Notes: generated by a model not told the origin, from the sequence alone. A stretch of 56,288 nucleotides of DNA from Spirosoma spitsbergense DSM 19989 (GCF_000374085.1 NZ_KB893567.1:244-56531), one strand, 5' to 3'; positions 34,025-42,706 are shown, counted from the first letter of the stretch. Translations and numbers: made by a program.

Positions 34025-35011
34025 TTAATTCAGTTCAGCCTCTTCAGTTTCGTCGAGTTTATTCAGGTCGAGCTCGGTTTGTTGTTCACGGTCAAACATG
34101 GGTCTGAACTTATGACCCCAGCGTATCTCGCTGTAGCGATACGAAAAACGCGTATGTACCATTTGTACAAACGTGTCGTCCAGTGCCTGTAGGGAAATTA
34201 ATATCTCCGCATCAGACTGTTCGAGTTCTTCGGGAGTGCAGCCATAGAGCGGGCTTTTGTCCGTAATGGGATGTACCAGCGTCCAGTTTGCCGGGAAGAA
34301 AGCAACTTTATTACGTTCCAGATTCAGGCCGTAGTATTTTCGGGTGAGCGTACCGTCTGGCTTGGGTTCCAGCCGGGAGAGGGTTGTGGTTACCTCAATG
34401 TTTATCAGTTGATTGGCGCGGGTGTTAATGATGCGAAACATCCAGGCATTAACGTCCAGATAGGGGGCGAAGACCGCATTCTTTGAGAAACGGATGTGTG
34501 CTACCGGTCGCGAAAATCGGCCGTACAATAGTCCGGTGGCCAGTGCAAAGGCCAGTAAGCCAATCATGGATTCAAAAGCGGCAATGCAACTGGTCAGAAA
34601 ACTACCGGGCGAAATATGGCCGTAGCCAACCGTGGTGAGCGTTTGGGCACTGAAAAAGAAGCACTTCCAGAAAGGACCGTTCAGAACTTTATCATCAATA
34701 CCCGTCAGCGAACGGGCGTCGGCCAGCATGTAAATACCCGCGAACAACGTGTTGGTAATGATATAAGCGCTCAGGAGCCAGGCAAAAAACGGACTCCAGC
34801 GCATCGTAATCAGCCGATTGTAGATATTTAGCCGATCCCAAAGGGAACCGTTAACCCGAACCAGGTTGAAACTGCCATCCTGATTAACCAGCCGCGACTG
34901 GGCGTTGGTGAGCGTGGTGCCGAAACCGAGGTCGTTGCGCTGTTTTTCCTGCTCAACTAACTGACTATTCTTGGGAGCATGATTGAACAGACGAGGCTTT
35001 TTAGTATTCAT
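34025..35011 (-). CDS. Inward-rectifier potassium channel (KirBac type)
   Basis: A 328-residue Kir-family channel. Two membrane segments (about 72-95 and 138-160) flank a pore helix and the selectivity filter TTVGYG at residues 126-131. The preceding RWSPFFAWLLSAYIITNTLF and the following SFLTSCIAAFESMIGLL are typical of KirBac. The large C-terminal immunoglobulin-like cytoplasmic domain is present (about 180-310, with WTLVHPITDKSPLYG). It should conduct potassium across the inner membrane as a tetramer. It is divergent from a CPA1 antiporter, so the pair may be coregulated for ion homeostasis. Confidence 0.95.
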   Translation of the reverse strand: MNTKKPRLFNHAPKNSQLVEQEKQRNDLGFGTTLTNAQSRLVNQDGSFNLVRVNGSLWDRLNIYNRLITMRWSPFFAWLLSAYIITNTLFAGIYMLADARSLTGIDDKVLNGPFWKCFFFSAQTLTTVGYGHISPGSFLTSCIAAFESMIGLLAFALATGLLYGRFSRPVAHIRFSKNAVFAPYLDVNAWMFRIINTRANQLINIEVTTTLSRLEPKPDGTLTRKYYGLNLERNKVAFFPANWTLVHPITDKSPLYGCTPEELEQSDAEILISLQALDDTFVQMVHTRFSYRYSEIRWGHKFRPMFDREQQTELDLNKLDETEEAELN

Positions 35012-35058
35012 AGCAGGATGCTTAACAATTAATTAGGTGTCAATGATAGGTCAGATTA

Positions 35059-35066
35059 CAAAGTTA
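35059..35066 (-). promoter_or_regulatory. Promoter -7 box (TAACTTTG) for the Kir channel gene
   Basis: The minus strand reads TAACTTTG, an exact TAnnTTTG match, 48 nt upstream of the Kir start. It lies inside the 114-bp region shared with the divergent antiporter gene, so the two promoters must overlap or abut. Confidence 0.5.
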
Positions 35067-35125
35067 TATCAAATTTGTCGGGCTGTTTGGTCGGTAACCC
35101 GATTCGCCCTCCATTCCGTTTCCTG

Positions 35126-36724
35126 ATGAATCCAACCGAAATTGTAACGGGCTTACTGGGCGTAACGACACTACTGGCGGCAGTGGCCCGGCAAACCCGC
35201 ATATCATACCCAATCCTGCTGGTGATTGTTGGGTTGTTTATCGGCTGGATACCCGGTCTGCCCCCCGTTGTGCTTTCTCCGGACACCGTTTTTCTGATTT
35301 TTTTACCGCCTTTACTGTACGCTGCAGCCTGGCAAATAGATAACAGGGAACTGAAATTATACAGTCGACCGGTTTCTTTGCTGGCGGTTGGTCTGGTTTT
35401 ATTCACGGCTACGGTCGTGGCGCTGATTGCTCATGCGTTCATCCCCGGATTTTCGCTGGCCCAGGGTTACCTGCTGGGTGCTATTGTCGCGCCACCCGAT
35501 GCGGTAGCGGCCTCGTCGGTTACGCGGGGACTCAACGTACCTAAACGGATCATGACGGTTCTGGAAGGTGAAAGCTTAATCAACGATGCCAGTAGCCTGA
35601 TTATTTACCGCTATGGGCTGGCGGCCATTCTGACCAGTCAGTTTGTTTTGTGGGAAGCAGGTCTGCAGTTTATTGGGATTGCGCTGGTGAGCGTCAGTAT
35701 CGGACTGGCCATTGGCTGGCTTATGCTTTGGGTACACCGGGCCATCGGCAAAGATACCGTTACCAGCACCGCCGTTACCCTGCTTACACCCTACGGCTCT
35801 TATTTGATAGCCGAAAATTTTCACCTTTCAGGTGTGCTGGCCGTTGTCACAACCGGCCTTTTCCTGTCGGTTCGTATTTCGGAGCTTTTTACAGACCAAA
35901 TTCGGCTGCAGACAAATGCCGTTTGGGAGGTTGTTATTTTTCTGTTCAATGGGTTAGTTTTTATCCTGATTGGCCTGCAATTGCCCATGATTGTTGCTAA
36001 TTTGAATGGCTATACCCTGCCTCAGGCAGTTGGATATGCGTTGATGGTCAGTGCCGTGGCCATCATTTGTCGACTGGTTTGGGTATTTCCGGGGGCTTAT
36101 TTGCCCCGTTGGTTTAGTGCAGACATCCGAAAAAGGGAACCGAAACCGAGTTGGCAACAGGTAACTATACTCGGCTGGGCTGGTATGCGGGGCATTGTAT
36201 CTCTGGCTGGAGCACTGGCCCTACCCAATACCCTACTCAATGGTCAGCCGTTTCCGGCCCGTGACCTGATATTATTTATTACGTTCATCGTTATTCTGGT
36301 TACGCTGGTTTTGCAGGGACTGACGTTACCTGTACTGATTGAACTACTCGATGTGCGGGAGCAGATTGACGAAAAACAGGAGGAACGGAAGTTGCGCCGA
36401 AAAATGGCTCAACAGGTAATCACGCACCTGGAAGCCAACCATTCGGCGGGGTCGGTTCAGGACGATGTGCTGAGCTACGTAAAAAACACGTACGAATTAC
36501 GGATCAATGAATTGAACGGAATGCTACGGGCATCCAGCAATAGCCATCAACCCGCTGAACTCTACAAACAGGCAATACAGCTTCAGTTAGAATTGATTAG
36601 CGTTGAGCGAATGGTGCTGAATGAGGAACGCAGGAGTAGCTTACTGGATGGTGAAAGACTCCGAAAAATGGAACAGGAACTGGATCTCGAATCGGCCCGT
36701 CTTTCATTGGTTCATGTCGAGTAA
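35126..36724 (+). CDS. CPA1 family Na+(K+)/H+ antiporter
   Basis: A 532-residue antiporter with about twelve membrane segments. The acidic ion-binding region is seen in LLGAIVAPPDAVAASSV and the neighbouring GESLINDASSLI, both characteristic of CPA1 (NhaP/NHE-like) proteins. A C-terminal cytoplasmic domain of about 110 residues, charged and helical (QIDEKQEERKLRRKMAQQ onward), follows. I start at the ATG at 35126; the longer reading from a TTG at 35075 adds a non-conserved polar stretch. It should exchange monovalent cations for protons at the inner membrane. Confidence 0.93.
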   Translation: MNPTEIVTGLLGVTTLLAAVARQTRISYPILLVIVGLFIGWIPGLPPVVLSPDTVFLIFLPPLLYAAAWQIDNRELKLYSRPVSLLAVGLVLFTATVVALIAHAFIPGFSLAQGYLLGAIVAPPDAVAASSVTRGLNVPKRIMTVLEGESLINDASSLIIYRYGLAAILTSQFVLWEAGLQFIGIALVSVSIGLAIGWLMLWVHRAIGKDTVTSTAVTLLTPYGSYLIAENFHLSGVLAVVTTGLFLSVRISELFTDQIRLQTNAVWEVVIFLFNGLVFILIGLQLPMIVANLNGYTLPQAVGYALMVSAVAIICRLVWVFPGAYLPRWFSADIRKREPKPSWQQVTILGWAGMRGIVSLAGALALPNTLLNGQPFPARDLILFITFIVILVTLVLQGLTLPVLIELLDVREQIDEKQEERKLRRKMAQQVITHLEANHSAGSVQDDVLSYVKNTYELRINELNGMLRASSNSHQPAELYKQAIQLQLELISVERMVLNEERRSSLLDGERLRKMEQELDLESARLSLVHVE

Positions 36725-36907
36725 AACCTTATCTATATTATTATTGCCATATCTTACCTTTTTCTTAGTACTAGCCGGGAGTCGTAAGCGATATGCAAAA
36801 GCAATATTATTGGATAATTTCTAGGTGGCTAATAAGTAAATATACTTATATTTATCCCCAATTAAAGGATTTTTCACTTATTAGCTCCGCTATTACCGTA
36901 ACGGCAC

Positions 36908-37864
36908 ATGAATGTTCATTCGGGTATGATTAGTTTGGTAATACCAGCATTTAACGAAGAGGAAAACCTGCCCACCCTTGTCCACCGGCTTATGGTCGTA
37001 ATGGATCAATATGACTCGTATGAAATCTTGATTGTTGATGATGGCAGCTCTGATGAGACACGTTTTGTTCTTCGGCAATTGAGTCATCAATATCCAGTTA
37101 TTCGTTATTTGTCATTTTCCCGGAACTTTGGTCATCAGATGGCCTTGCGGGCTGGTTACGATAATGCCCGTGGGGAAGCGGTTATCTGCCTGGATGCTGA
37201 TTTGCAGCATCCTCCCGAATTAATTCCGGCATTGATTGACAAGTGGCATGAAGGGTACGAGGTGGTGTACACCGTTCGGCAACCCGACCCTACCTTATCC
37301 CTCTATAAGCGCACTACGTCCAGATACTTTTACAAACTACTTCGCACAGTATCAAATCTCAATATTGAAGATGGGGCGGCTGATTTTCGGTTGCTGGACC
37401 GTAAAGTGGTAAACACACTTAAGGAGTTCAAAGAAAATGATCTATTCCTGCGGGGGGCCATCTCCTGGATCGGATATCGGCAGTGCCGGATACTGTACGA
37501 ACCAGCCGCCCGATACGCAGGCCGGTCTAAATACTCGTTTCGTAAAATGCTCAAACTGGCCGCAATGGGTATTACTTCGTTCTCTACCAGGCCCCTCTAC
37601 CTGTCAGTGCTGCTCGGTTTCGGGATGTCTTTGTTTGCCCTTCTTTTTGGTGCGGAAGCCCTGTTTGAGTATTTCTTCACCAACGCTACGGTATCGGGCT
37701 GGACAACACTGGTTGTACTCTCCGTGCTGATTGGCGGTGTTCAGTTTATTATGATTGGTATCATTGGTGTTTATTTAGGGAAAACATTTGTTGAGGTAAA
37801 AGGCCGACCGGCCTACATCATCAGCGATACCAGCGAGATCGAAGAGTCTGTAACGATATGGTAA
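36908..37864 (+). CDS. Family 2 glycosyltransferase with C-terminal membrane helices
   Basis: A 318-residue GT2 of the dolichyl/undecaprenyl-phosphate sugar synthase type (GtrB, DPM1-like). The domain starts ISLVIPAFNEEENLPTL, with DDGSSDET, and the DXD-like LDADLQHPPELIP around residue 95. Two C-terminal membrane helices (about 225-250 and 262-290) anchor it to the inner membrane and suggest it makes a polyprenyl-phosphate-linked sugar on the cytoplasmic face. It overlaps the downstream deacetylase gene by 7 nt, so they are cotranscribed. The 183-nt upstream gap shows no gene. Confidence 0.93.
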   Translation: MNVHSGMISLVIPAFNEEENLPTLVHRLMVVMDQYDSYEILIVDDGSSDETRFVLRQLSHQYPVIRYLSFSRNFGHQMALRAGYDNARGEAVICLDADLQHPPELIPALIDKWHEGYEVVYTVRQPDPTLSLYKRTTSRYFYKLLRTVSNLNIEDGAADFRLLDRKVVNTLKEFKENDLFLRGAISWIGYRQCRILYEPAARYAGRSKYSFRKMLKLAAMGITSFSTRPLYLSVLLGFGMSLFALLFGAEALFEYFFTNATVSGWTTLVVLSVLIGGVQFIMIGIIGVYLGKTFVEVKGRPAYIISDTSEIEESVTIW

Positions 37865-38661
37865 GTTCCAGCACAAGAAGAAGGAGTATTTTATTCACCG
37901 TTGATGTAGAAGAGTTCGATACGGCCCTTGAATTTGGGCATGCTATTTCTTTAGACGAACAAGTGGCGGTTTCAACCAGGGGGCTGTCATTACTGGCCGA
38001 ACGCTTCGATGCGCTTGATACCCCGGTTACGCTGTTTACAACGGCCAACTACGCGCTGCATGAACCCGAACTGATACGGGCGTTGGCGCAGAAACATGAA
38101 ATTGCGTCGCATGGCTACTTTCATACCACGTTCGAGCCCGCTGATCTGCTCAAATCCCGGCTGACCCTGGAAGCGTTGCTGAACCGACCGGTAACGGGAT
38201 TCCGTCGGGCACGCATGGGCTTTGTCGATCCCAATGATATACAACAGGCAGGCTATGCCTACAATTCGTCCCTTCATCCAACCTGGCTTCCGGGTCGTTA
38301 CAACCATTGGGGTGAGCCCCGGCATCCGTTTCGGGAGCTGGATGTCTGGCAAATTCCGGCTTCGGTAACGCCTACCCTGCGGCTACCTTTGTTCTGGCTG
38401 AGTCTAAAAAACTTTCCGTTTTCCTATTACAAGTTACTCTGCCGCCAAACGCTGGAAGCCGCCGGTTTTCTGAATCTTTACGTCCATCCCTGGGAGTTTA
38501 CGGATTTATCGGCCTATGAGAAAATTCCTGCCTACGTACGACGGCATTCCCGGAATGTATTACTCGACCGGGTCGAGCACCTGTTGCGTTATCTAAAGCC
38601 GATGGGGGATTTTGACACGATGGGTACTTTTGTACAGCAACTCAAAACAAACACGCCCTAA
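37858..38661 (+). CDS. Polysaccharide deacetylase (NodB-like)
   Basis: A 267-residue carbohydrate esterase of the polysaccharide deacetylase superfamily. The first acidic motif is FTVDVEEFDTA (residues about 13-23) and the metal-binding H-x3-H is in IASHGYFHTTF. The later FRRARMGFVD and LYVHPWEF match the remaining NodB motifs. There is no signal peptide, so it probably acts in the cytoplasm on a lipid-linked or soluble precursor, or is a deformylase-like enzyme as in the ArnD group. Its overlap with the GT2 gene makes a joint pathway likely. Confidence 0.88.
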   Translation: MVSSSTRRRSILFTVDVEEFDTALEFGHAISLDEQVAVSTRGLSLLAERFDALDTPVTLFTTANYALHEPELIRALAQKHEIASHGYFHTTFEPADLLKSRLTLEALLNRPVTGFRRARMGFVDPNDIQQAGYAYNSSLHPTWLPGRYNHWGEPRHPFRELDVWQIPASVTPTLRLPLFWLSLKNFPFSYYKLLCRQTLEAAGFLNLYVHPWEFTDLSAYEKIPAYVRRHSRNVLLDRVEHLLRYLKPMGDFDTMGTFVQQLKTNTP

Positions 38662-38685
38662 TTTTCTTTTGCGTTACTTTGCCCA

Positions 38686-38853
38686 ATGGTTTCCTTCTTT
38701 AAAAAGCCACTTTTCAGCGATTTCCTCTTTATACCTATTCTTCCCGAGCGATACTCTCCCAGTTTGCCCGCGCGGGTATTGAGTAAAGTCCTGCGTACCC
38801 GAAGCATTGCTGTGGGTACTAACCTGGTCGAAGATTACCTGCCTCATGCATAG
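38686..38853 (+). CDS. Possible 55-residue small protein
   Basis: An ATG frame of 55 codons in the 270-bp gap between the deacetylase and methyltransferase genes: MVSFFKKPLFSDFLFIPILP, then a basic segment PARVLSKVLRTRS and an ending LVEDYLPHA. The composition looks protein-like and a TTACTTTGCCC promoter-like sequence lies immediately upstream. It has no recognised domain. It could be a real small basic protein, the remnant of a larger gene, or chance. Confidence 0.3.
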   Translation: MVSFFKKPLFSDFLFIPILPERYSPSLPARVLSKVLRTRSIAVGTNLVEDYLPHA

Positions 38854-38931
38854 ATTGTCCTCTGAAGTACCTTTTAACGGAAGTAGGAAAATCGGCTTAA
38901 TAATACACAAATCAAAAACCCAACTATAGGT

Positions 38932-39636
38932 ATGGCCAAACAAACCTGGCTGGATTTCTGGCAGAAAGAAAATGAGTTCGATGACTCTATGTCAATGAAC
39001 TATGCTTATTTTCTGGCGAGGGTCGAAAAATACATTCCGTTGTCGAAGACCCAGAAAGTACTGGATATAGGATCAGGACCCGGTAACCTGGAAGATGCCT
39101 GGTTCGACCGGGTTGTCGAAATACACGGACTGGATATTTCTACGCGCTATAATAAAATAGCGCGTAGCAAACATGCTGCGCACCCGGGCATCTATTTCCA
39201 TGATTTACCAGCCGATGACTACCTGAATTTTGGCGTAGTCGCCAACCAACAGTTCGACGTGATAATCGTGATGAGTGTTGTGCAGTACTATAAGAGTGCG
39301 GCCGATGTAGAAACGTTGATCAGGGCAATTAAACAGGTAGCGGCTCCCGGTGCCAAAGCCCTCATCTGCGATTTGATGGTGGGCGGCAGTGTCATCAGTG
39401 ATATTCTGAGCATCATGGGGCGTTCGCTCAGGCAGGGCCAGCTGCTATCAATGCTTAGGTTGCTGGTTCGGTTGCGCTTCTCTCCTTACTATACCGTTCG
39501 TAAAGAAAATGGCTTCCTTGTTCTCTCCCGACAGGAGTGGCTGGACATTACCCGGCGGGTGGGCGTGGCGGCTCATTTTGTGGATGAACCACTTACATTG
39601 CAGCAGGAGCGAATGAACTTACTAATTCAGTTCTAA
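38932..39636 (+). CDS. SAM-dependent class I methyltransferase
   Basis: A 234-residue Rossmann methyltransferase. Motif I is KVLDIGSGPGNLED (residues about 41-54), motif II the acidic HGLDIS, and FDVIIVMSVVQYY is the post-II strand. The C-terminal hydrophobic stretch (LLSMLRLLVRLRFSPYYTV) may contact the membrane. The acceptor is unknown; position after the GT2 and deacetylase genes suggests a glycan or lipid-linked intermediate. It ends 18 nt before the convergent DUF721 gene. Confidence 0.85.
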   Translation: MAKQTWLDFWQKENEFDDSMSMNYAYFLARVEKYIPLSKTQKVLDIGSGPGNLEDAWFDRVVEIHGLDISTRYNKIARSKHAAHPGIYFHDLPADDYLNFGVVANQQFDVIIVMSVVQYYKSAADVETLIRAIKQVAAPGAKALICDLMVGGSVISDILSIMGRSLRQGQLLSMLRLLVRLRFSPYYTVRKENGFLVLSRQEWLDITRRVGVAAHFVDEPLTLQQERMNLLIQF

Positions 39637-39654
39637 CTGCTTCAACAGGATAAT

Positions 39655-39981
39655 TCAAATAAATACTACGTCGTCGATCACCTCCGTGCCCATGTCCTTA
39701 TTGACCAGCTGGACAAGTTTCTGTTTGGCATTAACGAGTTCATTACGGAGCGGAGCCGATGCAATATCGATGTATAACTTACGGTCACGAACGTAAAGCC
39801 GGTTGGTACGGGAAGCAATAGCAGGCCCCATCATACGCCCCCAAAAAGCTTCGAGATACGTTTCGTTGAATCGGGTCTGGAGCTGGTAGGTTTTTAGTAG
39901 TTGCCCGATAGCGTCTTTCAGGGTTGTGGTTCCGGCAACACGGGTGGCATTGTCGCGGTTATATCGGTAGGGCTGGTTCAT
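39655..39981 (-). CDS. DUF721 (DciA-like) protein
   Basis: A 108-residue DUF721 protein. LKDAIGQLLKTYQLQTRFNE and the WGRMMGPAIASRTNRLYVRD segment are the family core; the fold resembles the KH-like domain of DciA, the replicative helicase loader or operator in bacteria lacking DnaC. In Bacteroidota DUF721 often lies beside recF; here it is next to the rpmH region instead. Role in helicase loading is inferred from family only. It is cytosolic. Confidence 0.85.
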   Translation of the reverse strand: MNQPYRYNRDNATRVAGTTTLKDAIGQLLKTYQLQTRFNETYLEAFWGRMMGPAIASRTNRLYVRDRKLYIDIASAPLRNELVNAKQKLVQLVNKDMGTEVIDDVVFI

Positions 39982-40004
39982 AGGGGTGGCTGATTGTCAC
40001 TGCG

Positions 40005-40012
40005 CAAAAGTA
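40005..40012 (-). promoter_or_regulatory. Promoter -7 box (TACTTTTG) for the DUF721 gene
   Basis: The minus strand reads TACTTTTG, matching TAnnTTTG, 24 nt upstream of the DUF721 start. A TTG lies 15 nt further upstream (40028-40030), a little short of the usual spacing. Confidence 0.45.
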
Positions 40013-40190
40013 AACAATGATTGAATTCAATGAATGATCACTGACTGGGGAATGTTGAAAAAAAGTGTTAACGGGTTCAAAAATCGGGCCACGTTTCAGG
40101 TAAATGCCTGATTTTTAAGTGGATATTAATTTGTCTGGTAAATTAATTCAGCCAGTGTGTGCATTTGTCTTGATTTTATAAAATCGCAAC

Positions 40191-40221
40191 TTGGTAAACT
40201 GGTATCATTCCCTTATCTTTG
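40191..40221 (+). promoter_or_regulatory. Promoter of rpmH-rnpA (TTG, 20 nt, TATCTTTG)
   Basis: TTG at 40191-40193 is followed after 20 nt by TATCTTTG (40214-40221), a good match to the Bacteroidota -33/-7 promoter. It lies 43 nt upstream of the rpmH start. The rest of the 282-bp gap before rpmH holds an imperfect AT-rich hairpin at about 40082-40116 of unknown role. Confidence 0.65.
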
Positions 40222-40263
40222 CGGACTCATTTGGAAAAATACAGGTTTTAGGCAACATAGATC

Positions 40264-40431
40264 ATGAAAAGAACGTACCAACCATCGAATCGGAAGCGGA
40301 AAAACAAGCACGGTTTCCGCGAGCGGATGGCTACTGCCAACGGCCGTCAGGTGTTGGCACGCCGTCGTGCCAAAGGACGCCATAAACTGACCGTCTCGGA
40401 CGAGAAGAAAGGCGAACGCTTTAAAGTTTAA
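40264..40431 (+). CDS. rpmH: 50S ribosomal protein L34
   Basis: A 55-residue strongly basic protein beginning [20 protein letters not shown] and continuing [18 protein letters not shown], the unmistakable L34 sequence, with a short C-terminal tail ([15 protein letters not shown]) as usual in Bacteroidota. It precedes rnpA by 82 nt, the conserved rpmH-rnpA order. It is a component of the large ribosomal subunit. Confidence 0.98.
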   Translation: MKRTYQPSNRKRKNKHGFRERMATANGRQVLARRRAKGRHKLTVSDEKKGERFKV

Positions 40432-40513
40432 TCAGGAAGTCAGTTAGCCCGTCGGTCAGTCATCCGGTATCAGTTACTGATTGATTCATCGACTACCCAA
40501 CTGACCAACCGTT

Positions 40514-40900
40514 ATGCCGCAAACCTTCACTAAATCGGAACGGCTTTGCAGCAAAAAAATTCTTGGCGATTTATTTAAGAAGGGTAGTGCGTCTGTCGGG
40601 ACGTTCTACCTTTTTCCGTTTCGGGTTCTCTACCTGCCTCAACCCGAAAGCAACGGCTCATTGCCTGCTATTGTCATTACGGTACCAAAACGACTCTTCA
40701 AACGGGCTGTCGACCGGAATCTCATCCGTCGGCGGGTGCGGGAAGCGTACCGGCTCCACAAAGACCAGTTTGCTATAAATGCAGCCGGGCCTGCGTCTAT
40801 CGCCTTTCTTTATACGGCCAAACAGATAATTTCGTTTGAAGAGATAGAAAAAGGTATGAAATTAGCAATAGCAAAGTGTGCAATGAAGAATATGCCGTGA
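40514..40900 (+). CDS. rnpA: Ribonuclease P protein component
   Basis: A 128-residue protein subunit of RNase P, which helps the RNA subunit cut the 5' leader from tRNA precursors. The RNR signature is KRAVDRNLIRRRVREAYR (residues about 63-80), and the N-terminus TFTKSERLCSKKILGDLF is typical. It follows rpmH in the standard order. The 82-nt spacer has arms of an imperfect inverted repeat made of GACT/AACT steps (about 16 of 23 matches). The 3' end of the gene forms the left arm of another inverted repeat (40877-40938). Confidence 0.95.
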   Translation: MPQTFTKSERLCSKKILGDLFKKGSASVGTFYLFPFRVLYLPQPESNGSLPAIVITVPKRLFKRAVDRNLIRRRVREAYRLHKDQFAINAAGPASIAFLYTAKQIISFEEIEKGMKLAIAKCAMKNMP

Positions 40901-40938
40901 AGCATGCCTTTTTCCGGCGCTTCATTCTTCACTGCACA
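40877..40938. repeat. Inverted repeat between rnpA and the S41 protease gene
   Basis: TGTGCAATGAAGAAT (40877-40891, inside the rnpA 3' end) and ATTCTTCACTGCACA (40924-40938) are reverse complements at 14 of 15 positions with a 32-nt loop. It ends 28 nt before the S41 start; similar CACTCTTCATTCTGAA text continues towards the ATG. Confidence 0.65.
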
Positions 40939-40966
40939 TGCCTCACTCTTCATTCTGAATCCGCCT

Positions 40967-42640
40967 ATGCGCTTCTCTAAACGCTTTACCCTTCTGGCCT
41001 CATCAGCAATCATAGCGGGTGGTATCGGCTTCTTTTCGTTTAAAAACGACGACCGTTTTTTTGAAATTGCGCGTAACCTCGACATCTACGCAACCTTGTT
41101 CAAGGAGTTGAACCTGTATTATGTCGATGAGGTAAACCCGAACCGGATGGTTAAAACCAGCATCGATGCCATGCTGAAGGCCCTCGATCCGTACACGAAT
41201 TTTTTTGCGGAAGACGAAATTGAGGACTATATGACCATGACTACTGGTCGGTACAACGGCATAGGAGCACTCATTGGTCACCGCCAGGATAAGAATATCG
41301 TGCTGATGGTATATGAGGGTACACCCGCCGAAAAATCAGGGCTGCGCATTGGTGATGAGGTTGTCAAGATTGATGGAGTCGATATAACCCGCAAAGATCG
41401 TGACGGCGGACCGTTGGACCCCGGTAAGCTGCTGAAAGGACAGAATAATACCGCCGTAAAACTAACGGTGATGCGATACGGCCAGAAAGCACCCGTCGAG
41501 CTTAGTGTTGTCCGCGATGTGGTGAAGATGACGAACGTTCCTTACTACGGTATGATTTCGGAGGATGTCGGCTACATTGACCTCAAAGATTTCACGGCAA
41601 CGGCTTCCCGGGAGGTCCGTTCGGCTTTTCAGGAGTTGAAAACGAAGGGAATGAAAAAACTCATTCTCGACGTTCGGGAGAATCCGGGCGGATTGTTGAA
41701 TATGGCCATCGACATTTCCAATATTTTTATCCCGAAAGATTCTGAAGTTGTTACCACGAAAGGGAAAGTAACGGAATGGAATAAGACGTACACCGCCATG
41801 AACCCGCCCATGGACCTGGAAATGCCCATGATTGTGCTGGCTAACAGCCATAGCGCATCAGCCGCCGAAATTGTGTCGGGCGTTATTCAGGATTACGACC
41901 GGGGGGTGCTGGTTGGGCAGCGGACGTACGGCAAAGGGCTGGTGCAAACCACCCGCGAATTGTCATTCAACACCAAACTGAAAATAACTACCGCCAAATA
42001 CTACATTCCCAGCGGGCGGTGTATTCAGGCTATTGACTACAGCCACCGTAACCCCGATGGCAGCGTGGGTAAAATTCCGGATTCGCTTAAAACGGCTTTT
42101 AAAACAAAAGCGGGCCGGACCGTGTATGACGGTGGTGGCGTATTACCCGACGTGATTGTAGAATCCCTGCCTCCCGCACCAGTAGCGCTTAGTTTGACCA
42201 ATAAAGGGTTGATTTTCGATTACGCCGTAAAATACCACTACGATCACCCGACCATTAAGCCTGCCCGCGAGTTTCGCCTGACTGATGCGGAGTACGCAGA
42301 GTTTGCCAAGTGGCTGAGCAATAAAGAATACGACTACACAACGCAGGTAGAGAAAGACCTGGGTACACTGGAAGCGTCGGCCAAGAAAGAAAAATATTTC
42401 GATCAGATTCAGGACCAGCTCAAGTCGCTCAAGACCAAAATGTCGCACAGTAAAGATGCTGATCTGAATACGTTCAAAACCGAACTCAAAACCCTGCTGG
42501 AACAGGAAATTGCCGGGCATTATTACCTGCAGCGCGGTATCAAAGAAGCTTCCTTTGCTACCGATCCTGAAATGAAAGCCGCCCTCGATCTGTTCAAGGA
42601 TATGGGTCGGTATAATACCATTCTGAAGGGGTCAAAATAA
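40967..42640 (+). CDS. S41 family C-terminal processing protease (CtpA-like)
   Basis: A 557-residue periplasmic or membrane-anchored protease with one N-terminal hydrophobic segment, a PDZ domain (about 70-165, with YNGIGALIG and SGLRIGDEVVKIDGVD) and the S41 catalytic domain. The catalytic Ser is in NSHSASAAEIVSG and the Lys in GQRTYGKGLVQTT. A C-terminal helical extension of about 130 residues follows. It degrades or trims proteins with exposed C-termini. I start at 40967 because the longer frame from 40904 adds 21 residues derived from the repeat upstream. Family member identity (Prc, CtpA) is not resolved. Confidence 0.93.
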   Translation: MRFSKRFTLLASSAIIAGGIGFFSFKNDDRFFEIARNLDIYATLFKELNLYYVDEVNPNRMVKTSIDAMLKALDPYTNFFAEDEIEDYMTMTTGRYNGIGALIGHRQDKNIVLMVYEGTPAEKSGLRIGDEVVKIDGVDITRKDRDGGPLDPGKLLKGQNNTAVKLTVMRYGQKAPVELSVVRDVVKMTNVPYYGMISEDVGYIDLKDFTATASREVRSAFQELKTKGMKKLILDVRENPGGLLNMAIDISNIFIPKDSEVVTTKGKVTEWNKTYTAMNPPMDLEMPMIVLANSHSASAAEIVSGVIQDYDRGVLVGQRTYGKGLVQTTRELSFNTKLKITTAKYYIPSGRCIQAIDYSHRNPDGSVGKIPDSLKTAFKTKAGRTVYDGGGVLPDVIVESLPPAPVALSLTNKGLIFDYAVKYHYDHPTIKPAREFRLTDAEYAEFAKWLSNKEYDYTTQVEKDLGTLEASAKKEKYFDQIQDQLKSLKTKMSHSKDADLNTFKTELKTLLEQEIAGHYYLQRGIKEASFATDPEMKAALDLFKDMGRYNTILKGSK

Positions 42641-42650
42641 TGATGAAGTA

Positions 42651-42706
42651 TGAATGAGACTTGATGAATGACCGCTACTGAGCTCTCCTTCATCAAGTCT
42701 CATTCA
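42651..42706. repeat. 18-bp perfect inverted repeat between the S41 gene and tsaB
   Basis: TGAATGAGACTTGATGAA (42651-42668) and TTCATCAAGTCTCATTCA (42689-42706) pair without mismatch around a 20-nt loop; AATGA at 42639-42643 can extend pairing after a bulge. It fills the 74-nt gap between the S41 stop and the tsaB ATG. Confidence 0.8.

Noticed and set aside
40082..40116. Imperfect hairpin ending in five T residues upstream of rpmH
   Set aside because: It resembles a plus-strand terminator, but no plus-strand gene ends before it and the stem has a weak core (TCAGG/CCTGA). It might end a small RNA, but nothing else supports one.
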